This document shows positions 1 through 8,664 of a stretch of 56,268 nt of DNA, in pieces. The translations under genes and the position numbers were made by a program. The notes under the pieces were generated by a model. The model was not told where the DNA came from and did not search any database. It saw nothing but the letters and a program-made list of their open reading frames with translations. The stretch covers positions 1 to 56,268 of IMG/VR virus record IMGVR_UViG_3300036832_001266. One strand, given 5' to 3'. Each line of letters starts with the position of its first letter. The stretch's first letter is position 1. Source of the DNA: a virus.

Positions 1-3000
1 GTCAGGCGGTTGCCACCCCATCGGCGGAAACTGCGGTACATTCTGGGTGACGTAGGGCTCCGTTGGCGTCATCTGAACAAGCTGCTCCGGTCCAGATGGA
101 CCTCCTGGCAATCCAGGCACACCACCAGCCTCGCCAAGACCAGCGCCGCCACCAAATTCTGCGATCGGGGTAATTCCACCAGGCCCCTCTGCGCGCCCAG
201 GCGAAGCACCAGGCGTCATTGGTACAGGCCCAGCAGGCGCAGTGGGCTCAGTTGCCACCGCTGGTCCGCCGGGTCCTTGTCCGATTGGCCACAGACCTTC
301 TGGCCGATCCTGCGCAGCTTGTGTGAATGCCTGCATCGCCCTGTCATTAGCTTGTTGCAGCGCGCGGTCGCTGGCGACACTTTGCTTGTAATCGTTGATG
401 ACCTGTTGCAGCCCTTGCACGGCCTGCTGGACGGTTTGCTGGCCAACACCAAATGGCATCCCCCCTTCGCCTGTCTTCTTGATGGTGTCTGCGGAATACT
501 TGCCTCCAGACGATCTCGACATAAATTCGTAAATGTTCATTTTCCCATCGACCAAGGCTTGCCTTAGTTGTGGGGTAACATTCTGCTCATACTGTCTTGC
601 CTGTGTCCGTTGCTCTGCTGTCATGCGCTGGCGGCCACGTTCGAACGCTTCGGTCGCACGCTGCTGGGGCGTTCCCACCTTAGCCAGTTCCGGCGGCCCC
701 GGACCTGGCACTAAATCTGGCGGCCACTCGCCTTCCGGTGGGGCCTCAGCCGGCGGCTCGCCTTCCGGTGGGGCCTCAGCCGGCGGCTCGCCTTCCGGCG
801 CTGTCTCAGGCGGCTCCAGCGGTTCTTGATCAGATGGCGACAGCGGCGGTGCCGGCGGGATATCCACCAACGGCCCGCTAGTTACTTGTGGCGGAATGGT
901 CTCGCCGATATGCCCACCTGGTGGGATGTTGATGAGACCCGCCAGTTGTTCGAGTGTCGGTTGCGTCTCGGTCGCGGCATCTGTCGCACCCGCAACGGGC
1001 GGCCGTTCTGTCTCTCTCCCAATGCCAACACCAAGCTCTTCAGCGGTTGGCGCTACCGCCTCCGGCAAACCTGTAGGCAACGGACCACCAGGCTGCACTG
1101 GAGCAACTGGATAGCCAGGTCCCTGCGGCACGGGCCCGTAGGTCTGATAGGGCGCTGTCGGCTCGTAAGCACCGCCGCGAACATCAGCACCACCTTGGGG
1201 TGCTGAGATCGCTGCGGTGAGGCCACCGCCAAGCTCTTCAGCTGTAAGAGGCGCTGCCACAAGGCCCGACAGCGGCGCTGCTCCAGAAGGGCCGCCGCGC
1301 AAACCAGACACGCCACCGGCCTCACCAAGACCAGCGCGGCCTCCGAATGGAGGACTGGTCGGCGGTACCGGCAGCTGCATCGCCGGGGGCATCGGCACCG
1401 GCGCTGCAGGTGCCGGCGCAGATGGCGGCGTAGGTGCCTGCATCGGAGGTGCCGGCGCTGGTTGCGGCTCTGCTGCTGCTGGGGGCGTAGGTGCTTGCGG
1501 CGTCGTTGGCTCAACAACACGTGTCGGGGGTGTCCCTGTCGTTGTCGGGATTCCCGATCGTGCTAGCTCCGTTGGACTTTGTTCGATCCCTAAATTCCGC
1601 AGCGCCTGCGCCAACGGCACACCTTGATTCCCGACCCGATCATAAAGCTCCCAAGCCTGTCGATATTGCTCATCTGTGATGTGCTGATTGACAGCGTTGT
1701 TCTCGCCCACGTTGATTGCGCGAGCAATGGCAATAGCCATAGCCGGATTGTTGCGGATGAGGGCATCGTTAATCCGCATGTCACTAGGAAAGACCTCGCG
1801 TCCACCCGTCGTCGTGGTGCGATTCTCGCCTGTGTAGCTGCGAACTACAGCTCCAACAGTCCGATTGTTTCCCCTGTTCGCCAGGACCTGGAGCTGTGCC
1901 GCAATACCTTGGACAACGGTCGGAAATCCGGCTGAAGAATTGTAATTCCCCCTTGTTCGCCCGACGTCCTGAAAAACAGTTGCTCCGTATTGTCTCATCT
2001 CGGAAGGCCGGCCCCGCCCTTCGCCTATCGGTGGCGGCCCCAATGCTGAAAGTCCTCCCGGGTTATTCAGGCGTGATGCAACGCTTCCCTCTGGTCCAGT
2101 CCGATGCGTATTTTGTTGCCATTGCAGGCCAGAAACACGCTCGGCCGCACGAGACGCACCAGTGCGGCCGCCAGCAGCAGCAGGACCAATAGGCCGTGGC
2201 CCCGCCTGCCGAATAGCTTGGTTTCGCTGTTGCCGAGAAGACATTGGACCACGCTGTCCACGGCGCCCTTGCTCTCCGCGGCCGCGTGCTGGCCCGGGCG
2301 CCTCCGCTGCCTCCGCCGACGATGCCGCGATATCGGCTATCGAAGGCGGTCTTCCTTCCGCTGCCGGTTGCTGCGCCGCTCGTCGCTCTGCTGCTGCTCG
2401 ATCTCGCTCTCGCTGTTGTCGCTCTTGCTCTCGCTGTTGTTCTCCAGTTGGCCCGGGCGCGAGCCCAGCCAGCTGCCCTTGCGGTGCGAGCCCAACCTGT
2501 GACGAGAGATCAGTCGGCGTTGTTCCTGGCGCGAGACCGGCTGTTGTGCCTGCTTGTGTTGTAGGACGCTGAAGCAGCGGCTGCTGTGCCTGCTGAGGCG
2601 ATACGCCTGTTGGCGATGGCTCCGGTGTCGGAACCAGCGTCTGACCGGACGTGTCACCGCGCTGCGTAAAGCTCGGCTGCTGCCCTCCCTCAAATCCGCC
2701 TGGTTGGAAGCCTGGACTTGCTACTTGTCCCTTACCACCGCCACCTGGCTCCAATCCTCCCGGTGTGAATCCTGGTTCCCGCCCTCCCGGAGGCCCTCCA
2801 AACGTACCTTGCCCTCCTAGCCCGCCGATGCTTGGGGGGGCTGTTGGTGGTGGCGGCGCTGTCGGTGGCCCCGGCAGCGGTCCACCCGGCTCAGGCGTCG
2901 GCGTCTGCACGTTCACCGGCGGCACATCACTTCGTTCAGGAGGAGCGATGGGAATCGTTCCTGTAGGGTCTGGCGTTACCCCTCCTCCAGCCGGTCCAAC

Positions 3001-5157
3001 TGGGGCAAGTTGGCTAGTGCCTTTCTCGTCTGTCGGAGCTTGTGGCTGTGAAGGCGGACCCGGACCCGGCTCATACGGGGTGCCGCTCTCCATCATCTTG
3101 GTTTCTTCGTCTATCGCCCGTGCAACATCTGGGCTCGTGGCGGTGTACGAACGCTGCGATCCCAACTCGAAATCGCCCGGCGCAGGCGTCGCCGCAGGCG
3201 GCGCATTGCCCAACGGTCCTCGATTACTGTCACCGAAAATCCCACCCTCGCGTCCTGCCGAGTCGCCGGCTGGTACAATCTGATTTGCCTCGCCCGTCTT
3301 CGCCGCGTAAAGCTGACTGCCTGGCCCAAGGATTTGATTTTCGGGTCGTGCCCCTTCCAGTCCCGGCACCAACTGGTTGCGATCGCGATCACTTGCATCA
3401 GTTCGCACGTTGGGATCAGTCAAAGCCGCGAATTGCTGCAAACCACCAAGCGGCTGATCGCTGCTGGGCGTCAGCAAGTCCATGGTGTCAGGCGCGAACG
3501 CGCCGCCGCCAATGACGTTGTCACCACCGATTAGGCCGCCGCCGCTCGGGACAAAGTCTTGGTTAAGACTCGCGACCTGCGCGCCGCCCTGTGATGGCGC
3601 CTGACCAAACATCTGACCGCCCGACAGCAAATCCAATGTGTCAGCAGAAGGAGCGAACGTGTCAGCAGAGGGAGAAAACGTGTCCGGCCCCAGGCCTGCT
3701 ACTTGTGTCTGATCGGGCGCAGCTGCTGCTGGTGGCTCGAAGTCAGGCGAAACCATTTGACCGCCGGTGTCCCCAAGCCCGGCGACCTGCTGGACATCTC
3801 CAAGGCCGACATTTTGGTCTGCTGCCTGCGTATCCGGCACGTTTCCTGTTAGCACCTTGACGCCCTGCCCGGGCGGTGACGGCGCTGGTATGCCTATTGG
3901 TGCTGCTGGTGAACCAAATTGACCAAACGGCCCACTAGGCGACACCCCCATTGCCTGGGCAGCGGCTAGGACTCCGGAGAGCGACGTCGCCTGCGCCACC
4001 GCGGCAGTCACCGCAGGTACCTGCGATTGGGGAGCGTTCAAGATGGCATTGGATGCAGCCGCGTTCTGTGTACCGAGAACAGAAGTACCAAGCTCGACCG
4101 AGGCCTCGGCCGGGCTGACGGCGAAGCCGGTCGCAGCTGCAAGCGCGCTCGGGCTGCTCGGGGTGACGCCAGCTATCACATCTTCCATGGACATGCCGAA
4201 ACCCTCGGGGTCAGCCTGGGCTGCGCCAAAGGCCTGGCCGATGTCCATTCCAGGGGTAGCACAGGCGAAGCCGGCCTGCCCAAAGCTGCCCAAATCCTGG
4301 CCGCTGAGGCCGCCGAAGCCGCCGCTTATGCAGCCTGCTGCCGTATCAGCAGCTGCACTTGCGTCGACACTTGTCCCGGCAGCTGCAGCAGCAGCTGCGC
4401 TTTCTGCAGCAGAACCGAAATCAGGACCGCCTGCTGGGGTGCAGCCGCCGGGAACACAACCGCCAACATCAGCCGACGGGCTGGCACCAACATCGACCCC
4501 GCTGCAGGAACCGCCTTGACCAGTGCAAGAACCGCAGCCACCGACGCAGCCGCCGCCGCCACAGGCACAGGCACCGCACGCACCCGTGCCACAGGCACCG
4601 CCGGTGCAGCCGCACGCGCCCCCGCCGCAACTGCAGGCACAGCCACCACAGCCGACGTCAGCACCGCAGGAGCCAGAGCCACAGCCAGTATCGCCACAGC
4701 CAGAATCGCCACAGCCGCCATCGCCGCAGCCGCAGCCGCCGCCGCCGCCACCGCCACCGCCACCGCCACCGATATCGGCGCAAGCACTGCAAGCGACCTG
4801 GGGCCGATCGACTATCAGGAAGGTTCGACCGTTGACTTGGCACCAGTCCTCGTTTGGCCCCATTAGCCGACGACGGCGCAAATTGACGTTCAATCGCCCT
4901 CCGTGAGACCACCTGGCAGCGCCATATCCATACTGCACGCCGCGTGCCGCATCGGTCATGGAAGGTGCAGGGAGCTGGCGCGGACGCTTCGGCGGCGGCC
5001 GGTATCCCTCCGGCAGCTCAGCTCTGCTCTTTAGGAAAAAACCGTCTGGCAGCGGTGGCGGGCGATGGCTGCGGAGACCACCGCCCGCCTGGCGCGCCTT
5101 CCGACGCCGTGGACAGTGCGTCGTCAGGCTTCCCTGTTTTCTAGCCTTCTTCGCCAT
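1..5157 (-). CDS. Giant Gly/Pro/Cys-rich virion protein with lysozyme-like domain (C-terminus off the left edge)
   Basis: The frame has no stop from the ATG at 5157 to the left edge, so at least 1,719 codons are open and the C-terminus is missing. Order seen: a basic N-terminus (1-75), a short ordinary segment near 80-117, a poly-Gly run leading into a Gly/Cys block (about 118-235, some two dozen Cys in patterns such as GCGDSGCGDTGCG), long Ala/Gly/Pro/Gln linkers, a peptidoglycan-hydrolase-like segment at about 1035-1180 (RLNNPGGLSALG, QGIAAQLQVLANRGNNRTVG, VVRSYTGEN), then Pro-rich linkers with EGEPPAEAPP repeats. It is the last gene of the late operon and overlaps the upstream stop by 17 nt. 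Its own Shine-Dalgarno is weak, so translational coupling is likely. Large virion proteins with a murein hydrolase domain are ejected with DNA in many podoviruses; that role is inferred. The GC-rich opposite strand also has open frames, judged to be antisense shadows. Confidence 0.75.
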   Translation of the reverse strand, partial: MAKKARKQGSLTTHCPRRRKARQAGGGLRSHRPPPLPDGFFLKSRAELPEGYRPPPKRPRQLPAPSMTDAARGVQYGYGAARWSHGGRLNVNLRRRRLMGPNEDWCQVNGRTFLIVDRPQVACSACADIGGGGGGGGGGGGCGCGDGGCGDSGCGDTGCGSGSCGADVGCGGCACSCGGGACGCTGGACGTGACGACACGGGGCVGGCGSCTGQGGSCSGVDVGASPSADVGGCVPGGCTPAGGPDFGSAAESAAAAAAAGTSVDASAAADTAAGCISGGFGGLSGQDLGSFGQAGFACATPGMDIGQAFGAAQADPEGFGMSMEDVIAGVTPSSPSALAAATGFAVSPAEASVELGTSVLGTQNAAASNAILNAPQSQVPAVTAAVAQATSLSGVLAAAQAMGVSPSGPFGQFGSPAAPIGIPAPSPPGQGVKVLTGNVPDTQAADQNVGLGDVQQVAGLGDTGGQMVSPDFEPPAAAAPDQTQVAGLGPDTFSPSADTFAPSADTLDLLSGGQMFGQAPSQGGAQVASLNQDFVPSGGGLIGGDNVIGGGAFAPDTMDLLTPSSDQPLGGLQQFAALTDPNVRTDASDRDRNQLVPGLEGARPENQILGPGSQLYAAKTGEANQIVPAGDSAGREGGIFGDSNRGPLGNAPPAATPAPGDFELGSQRSYTATSPDVARAIDEETKMMESGTPYEPGPGPPSQPQAPTDEKGTSQLAPVGPAGGGVTPDPTGTIPIAPPERSDVPPVNVQTPTPEPGGPLPGPPTAPPPPTAPPSIGGLGGQGTFGGPPGGREPGFTPGGLEPGGGGKGQVASPGFQPGGFEGGQQPSFTQRGDTSGQTLVPTPEPSPTGVSPQQAQQPLLQRPTTQAGTTAGLAPGTTPTDLSSQVGLAPQGQLAGLAPGPTGEQQREQERQQRERDRAAAERRAAQQPAAEGRPPSIADIAASSAEAAEAPGPARGRGEQGRRGQRGPMSSRQQRNQAIRQAGPRPIGPAAAGGRTGASRAAERVSGLQWQQNTHRTGPEGSVASRLNNPGGLSALGPPPIGEGRGRPSEMRQYGATVFQDVGRTRGNYNSSAGFPTVVQGIAAQLQVLANRGNNRTVGAVVRSYTGENRTTTTGGREVFPSDMRINDALIRNNPAMAIAIARAINVGENNAVNQHITDEQYRQAWELYDRVGNQGVPLAQALRNLGIEQSPTELARSGIPTTTGTPPTRVVEPTTPQAPTPPAAAEPQPAPAPPMQAPTPPSAPAPAAPVPMPPAMQLPVPPTSPPFGGRAGLGEAGGVSGLRGGPSGAAPLSGLVAAPLTAEELGGGLTAAISAPQGGADVRGGAYEPTAPYQTYGPVPQGPGYPVAPVQPGGPLPTGLPEAVAPTAEELGVGIGRETERPPVAGATDAATETQPTLEQLAGLINIPPGGHIGETIPPQVTSGPLVDIPPAPPLSPSDQEPLEPPETAPEGEPPAEAPPEGEPPAEAPPEGEWPPDLVPGPGPPELAKVGTPQQRATEAFERGRQRMTAEQRTQARQYEQNVTPQLRQALVDGKMNIYEFMSRSSGGKYSADTIKKTGEGGMPFGVGQQTVQQAVQGLQQVINDYKQSVASDRALQQANDRAMQAFTQAAQDRPEGLWPIGQGPGGPAVATEPTAPAGPVPMTPGASPGRAEGPGGITPIAEFGGGAGLGEAGGVPGLPGGPSGPEQLVQMTPTEPYVTQNVPQFPPMGWQPPD
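721..810 (-). repeat. Three tandem 30-bp repeats coding EGEPPAEAPP
   Basis: Positions 721-750, 751-780 and 781-810 are direct copies of one 30-bp unit. The first two differ only near their start and the third diverges at its end. In the minus-strand giant frame each copy encodes a Pro/Glu/Ala decapeptide, giving an extended linker. A related duplication in the same protein is GLGEAGGV.GL.GGPSG, encoded near 100-150 and again near 1290-1340. Confidence 0.85.
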
Positions 5158-5656
5158 CTCTTGCGGCCAGCTCGCTGTAACCGAGAACCCTCAGTTCAAC
5201 CTCGGTCGGTTGCGGGCCCATCAAACTCTTCACCCGCGTCGTACCGTGCGACATCCAGCCGTCAAGCACCCGCAGCCATCCTCTGCGGCCGTAGGCAATC
5301 ATTCGATGACATCCCGCCTGCTTACCCCAAGCCTCCATCTTGGGATAAAGCCCGTCTCTGACCTCCTTCAAATTGCCGCCGACCAACCAGACGTGCAGCT
5401 CTTTTAACCCGGTCGGCCAAAGCGCCACCCTGACGACCGCAGCGCAGTGTGGCATCGAAAAGAAGAAGACGTTACGCCTTGCAGAAAGCTCCTGCCAGAG
5501 CTGTTCCATGTCGTGCGTTCGTCCGAAGCGGGAGATCGCGCCATCGAGCCATGGCCAACAGCGCTCGTATTCCGCACGAAACCGCCGTAGCCGTTCGAGC
5601 ATTTCAGGTGAGACAAGAGTCCCCGGCGCTCTCGCTATCTCCTGGCCCGAATCCAT
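5141..5656 (-). CDS. GNAT-like phage protein of the late operon
   Basis: 171 aa. The C-terminal two thirds has the pattern LHVWLVGGNLKEVRDGLYP, then EAWGKQAGCHRMIAYGRRGW.RVL. This W..GG / EAW...GC / GR.GW layout is seen in small phage proteins encoded next to internal virion proteins and resembles the end of a GNAT acetyltransferase fold. No acetyl-CoA pyrophosphate loop (R/Q..G.G/A) is evident, so enzyme activity is doubtful. It lies between the PP-loop gene and the giant virion gene, and its stop overlaps the giant gene's start. The function is unknown; a structural or ejection-related role is inferred from position only. Confidence 0.7.
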   Translation of the reverse strand: MDSGQEIARAPGTLVSPEMLERLRRFRAEYERCWPWLDGAISRFGRTHDMEQLWQELSARRNVFFFSMPHCAAVVRVALWPTGLKELHVWLVGGNLKEVRDGLYPKMEAWGKQAGCHRMIAYGRRGWLRVLDGWMSHGTTRVKSLMGPQPTEVELRVLGYSELAARDGEEG

Positions 5657-5667
5657 GCCTCAGCCTA

Positions 5668-6762
5668 TCACACGAAGGCGTTGTCCTTAGCGTAGAAATC
5701 CTCGAGCGCAACCTGTTTGTGGAAGCCAAACTTGTCGTCGATGAAGTTGTTCGCGATCTGGCCCAAGATGAGAAACTTCAGCGAGCCGCGTTTAATCTTG
5801 GTGTCGCGGTAATTGGCGTCCTTGGTGAAATTGAAGATCAGCTCCTTTGCCGGCCACTTGTAGCTGCGCCATCCGTTGGTGAGCCGCTGCTCGGTGTTGC
5901 CCATACTCCAGAGCTGAAAGCCCTCCGTGTTGTAGAACGGCGCATAGAACTTGCGCAGATACGTTTCGGAAAGCAGGCGTGCGTTCCGCTCCGCCGTGTA
6001 GTTTAGCATTCGCATATAAACCGTCTGCCATTTCAGCACGAAATTGATCCACCAAAAATGATCGTAGTTTGTGCTTAAAGTAATGGGCGCGTTGTCGCAC
6101 AGGCGCTCGAACAGTTCGACGTAGCGCGGTGCATCATCACCCATTCCTTCTCCGCTCAATCCTTCTACAAAAAACGCCGCGAAAAGGTTCCGGTTGTACG
6201 GCCCGCAAACAGCATCCGCGCCAAAACGATTGATCGCCGGCGCGATGATATCGGAACCGAAGAGTTGATCGTTGTGCTCACCATTCACGAGCACGACCGG
6301 CGTCCCGATAATGTAGGGGAACAGCATTGCCGACTCGCGACGCAGCTGTCCGCGAATGTACTTTTGATAGAACAGCGGATATTCGGCAATCGACTCTTCC
6401 GACATCAGCACGACCAGCCGCTCTTTCTGCGCCGGGCTCGCGTTCTTGAGCAGCGACACCAGAAGACAGGTGCTATCAATACCACCGGACCAGAATGCAT
6501 AGAGCCAAGTGTCTAGTCTTTCCGCGCGCGCGAGCAGCTGCTGAGCACGCTCGTTACACAACTCCTCGTAAGTCTTGGTGAACATACGCATCTGCGGTAG
6601 CGGGAACATCGAGCGCATCCGCACGGGAAACTTGAGCACGCCGCTACGGTCAACGGGCGCAGTGGTCGGGCCATACACTTTGAAATACGAAAGAAAATGC
6701 TTGATGCACGGAGAATCCTGATATCTGGCAAGGTAGTTTGCGTTGTAGAACGTGAATCTCAA
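5668..6762 (-). CDS. Asparagine-synthetase-like PP-loop ATP pyrophosphatase
   Basis: 364 aa from a TTG start at 6762. The TTG overlaps the upstream TGA (TTGA) and has CAGGAG about 8 nt upstream. The nucleotide loop is FWSGGIDSTCLL (residues 90-101), the SGG.DS signature of N-type ATP pyrophosphatases. Downstream, LVNGEHNDQLFGSD (158-171) matches the GEG.DELFGG motif of class B asparagine synthetases. There is no N-terminal Cys2 glutaminase domain and no QueC-type Cys cluster, so this is a synthetase domain alone. The family activates a carboxylate or carbonyl with ATP and adds an amine. Sitting inside a coupled virion operon, it might modify a virion or cell-envelope component, which is inference. 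The PP-loop fold is well supported; the substrate is unknown. Confidence 0.8.
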   Translation of the reverse strand: MRFTFYNANYLARYQDSPCIKHFLSYFKVYGPTTAPVDRSGVLKFPVRMRSMFPLPQMRMFTKTYEELCNERAQQLLARAERLDTWLYAFWSGGIDSTCLLVSLLKNASPAQKERLVVLMSEESIAEYPLFYQKYIRGQLRRESAMLFPYIIGTPVVLVNGEHNDQLFGSDIIAPAINRFGADAVCGPYNRNLFAAFFVEGLSGEGMGDDAPRYVELFERLCDNAPITLSTNYDHFWWINFVLKWQTVYMRMLNYTAERNARLLSETYLRKFYAPFYNTEGFQLWSMGNTEQRLTNGWRSYKWPAKELIFNFTKDANYRDTKIKRGSLKFLILGQIANNFIDDKFGFHKQVALEDFYAKDNAFV

Positions 6763-7412
6763 AACGCCGATCTCCTGTACATGTCCCAACGAAAGTCTTT
6801 GAGGATGGTGTCTAGCCCATCTTCGGCGTCCCGCACCAAGTTGAAATACTTCAGCCGCAGCAGTTCGCTTTTCAGGAGGCCATCATCGTCTAGCTTCGCT
6901 TTGAACAATATTTCGTCAGCCGCAGCACGCAGCGTGAGCCCGGCAAAATCAGCATACTGCAGCACGTAGGGATACAGCAGTATGTCGATCTCTGGATAGC
7001 CCAGGTCCTTGAACCGCTGCGCCTGTGTCTTTTTGGTTTGGTAGATGGTCTCCTGCATGATGAGGCCGCGCCAGAGCGGATAACGCGCGACCGACAATTC
7101 GTAGATGATCTCCTGAAGCGCTGAACACTTTCTAACCGCTAACGCTGCGCGCCGCTTCAGCTCATCGGTGAGCAGCTCCTTTGCTGTCGGCGAAAAAAGC
7201 CGGGCTGTTTCGTGCCAGGTCCAATTTGGGTAGGCCTTATGAGCTTCATTCGCGAGTATGAAATTGCTTCGGTAGTTGGGCCAGTTGACGCCGTGCCATT
7301 CCTCAGCCTCAAGCGGCTGTGACCGCGCAAGAAACGAGATGATGTTCGGCTGTGTGCTCAAAGAAAGCAGCGCCGATGTCGAAGCATCGACGAGCGCGCT
7401 GAAGGGCGTCAT
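6759..7412 (-). CDS. Late-operon protein with AADEI-type helical C-terminus, function unknown
   Basis: 217 aa, mostly helical. The C-terminal part ADFAGLTLRAAADEILFKAK followed by LLKSELLRLK resembles a segment widespread in phage virion-operon proteins (AADEI-, then R..G...R..I..A). It overlaps its neighbours at both ends (ATGA with the upstream gene, TTGA with the PP-loop gene), so the three are translationally coupled. I do not recognise a catalytic motif. It may be the partner of the PP-loop protein or a minor virion protein. Confidence 0.72.
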   Translation of the reverse strand: MTPFSALVDASTSALLSLSTQPNIISFLARSQPLEAEEWHGVNWPNYRSNFILANEAHKAYPNWTWHETARLFSPTAKELLTDELKRRAALAVRKCSALQEIIYELSVARYPLWRGLIMQETIYQTKKTQAQRFKDLGYPEIDILLYPYVLQYADFAGLTLRAAADEILFKAKLDDDGLLKSELLRLKYFNLVRDAEDGLDTILKDFRWDMYRRSAF

Positions 7413-7807
7413 TTCACATAGCCGCCCATCCAGTAGGCCAGACCGCCGAGCCAGAAGCGGCGCAGCATGTCACGCTGCATCGGGTGCATAGCGTTGAGCC
7501 GCCTCTGGCCCTCCATCAGGCGCTGGATGGTCGCGATGTAGGCCGGGTCTTGATAGCCCTGCGGCATCGGCATCATGGGCTCCAGGCGTACGGGGTCCTG
7601 CGCCGGCGGCAGATCGGGATCGCGGTTGTGGTCGACCAGGCCGCCGACCGGGCCGCCCTCGGCACGACCGGCGCGGCGCTGGGTCTCATAGGCGATCGCA
7701 AGCGCCTGCTCGCGCGATTGCACATGCGGGGACTTGCCGACCTCGCCCATCAGGGTGCGGATGTTCTGCTGACGGGCGGCGTCGCTACCCGATTTGATCA
7801 GAGGCAT
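7409..7807 (-). CDS. Small virion-operon protein with MPLIKSGS / AIAYETQRRAGRAEGG N-terminus
   Basis: 132 aa. The first 55 residues, MPLIKSGSDAARQQNI then REQALAIAYETQRRAGRAEGG, match a short N-terminal module common in phage and environmental viral proteins (MPLIKS..KKA...NI...K...QA.AIAY...R, DUF6496-like). The rest has Pro/Met-rich and aromatic segments ending in LGGLAYWMGGYVK. A GGGGTGA Shine-Dalgarno lies inside the end of the upstream gene, with a 23-nt overlap. The function is unknown. Confidence 0.72.
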   Translation of the reverse strand: MPLIKSGSDAARQQNIRTLMGEVGKSPHVQSREQALAIAYETQRRAGRAEGGPVGGLVDHNRDPDLPPAQDPVRLEPMMPMPQGYQDPAYIATIQRLMEGQRRLNAMHPMQRDMLRRFWLGGLAYWMGGYVK

Positions 7808-8210
7808 CTTCGATCACCCCATCTGGGCCGATCTTGATCCAACCAGTGTTGTGCGCCTCCGGCTCGGGATATTTCTGCGGCGGCGGTATGTCCTTTGCCG
7901 GCTTCTCCATCAGCACGAGGCCCCCGTCCTCGATCCAATAGGTATTCGGGGCTGTCTGCAGGTGCAGGTGTCGTTTTGCCGGCACCGGCTTCCAGCCAAC
8001 CTCGATCATCTGCGCGATGTTGCCCAGGTCCGGCTCATCGGCCGTGATGAAAATCCGCTTCCACTGGTAGACCATGCCGAGCGGTGGTTCCAGCTTCATC
8101 GCTATGGCAGTTACTGTCGGCTCGGGGAGCACCTCCACAGCTGCTACTTTAGCAGCCGGAATAGCCGCGGCCGCGATGCCGAACATCTTGAGAATCTCAC
8201 GACGGTCCAT
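7785..8210 (-). CDS. Virion-operon protein with Tat-like N-terminus and GW.PV...LMEKP domain
   Basis: 141 aa, start supported by GGAGGAGGACA before ATG. The N-terminus MDRREILKMFGIAAAAIPAA looks like a twin-arginine signal (RR-x-I/F-LK plus a hydrophobic Ala stretch ending AKVAA). The central part IAQMIEVGWKPVPAKRHLHL and then GGLVLMEKPAKD matches a conserved phage module of the form GW.PV..(15-25)..G(L/M).LMERP. The same module occurs in the gene at 23876-24466. A Tat-type leader on a virion-operon protein is unusual and could instead be a membrane anchor. The function is unknown. Confidence 0.72.
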   Translation of the reverse strand: MDRREILKMFGIAAAAIPAAKVAAVEVLPEPTVTAIAMKLEPPLGMVYQWKRIFITADEPDLGNIAQMIEVGWKPVPAKRHLHLQTAPNTYWIEDGGLVLMEKPAKDIPPPQKYPEPEAHNTGWIKIGPDGVIEDASDQIG

Positions 8211-8436
8211 TGTCCTCCTCCTTCTTAAAACGGTCCCGCAACGCTATCAGCGCGCGCCGGTTCTGGTAGGAAACAAAATCCCGGCTGGCGAGATGGGCAC
8301 CCAGCCGCAAGGCGTCGATACGCGCGATCTGCGCCTCGACCTCTTTCAGATCGACCTGCGGCATCTCAACCATCACCGACTCGCCCATAACATCCCGACG
8401 ATAGGCCTGCGCGAGGTAGTCGTTCAAGTCGATCAT
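8197..8436 (-). CDS. Small hypothetical late protein
   Basis: 79 aa from ATG 8436 (MIDLNDYLAQAYRRDV). The upstream sequence in the same frame is open but has no good start. The C-terminus RRALIALRDRFKKEEDNGPS is charged and helical. The stop overlaps the start of the Tat-like gene by 14 nt. No family recognised. Confidence 0.55.
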   Translation of the reverse strand: MIDLNDYLAQAYRRDVMGESVMVEMPQVDLKEVEAQIARIDALRLGAHLASRDFVSYQNRRALIALRDRFKKEEDNGPS

Positions 8437-8501
8437 GACATTTCTGGTTGATCTTCGTAGTGCCCTCGATAGCACTTCTTGCTCTAAGGCAGACAAATGC
8501 C

Positions 8502-8663
8502 TCACTTGCCGATCATCCTGTTTTGCAGCGCCGCATGCAGCCGCTGGAACGCCTGCACGGTCAGCAGCATTTCCTCGCTTAATTGATCGATCCAAAGAAA
8601 GCCCTCAGTCTGTGAAACAGGAGGTGGTACCGAAACAGGAGCAGTCGTCGGCGTCGAGATCAT
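8502..8663 (-). CDS. Small hypothetical late protein (53 aa)
   Basis: Begins at ATG 8663, one base after the TGA of the upstream gene, with GGGAG six bases upstream of the ATG. It has a Thr/Pro-rich N-terminus and an amphipathic helix (LSEEMLLTVQAFQRLHAALQ). Too short for a family call. It sits between a fibre-tip cassette gene and the 8197-8436 gene. Confidence 0.55.
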   Translation of the reverse strand: MISTPTTAPVSVPPPVSQTEGFLWIDQLSEEMLLTVQAFQRLHAALQNRMIGK

Positions 8664-8664
8664 C

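Noticed and set aside
4027-4866. 279-codon plus-strand frame, and similar plus-strand frames at 826-1206, 2104-2502 and 2651-3283
   Set aside because: They are exact antisense shadows of the continuous minus-strand giant frame. Their products are low-complexity (poly-Ala/Thr or Cys/Pro mixtures) with no motifs, whereas the minus frame gives a lysozyme-like segment and coherent linkers.
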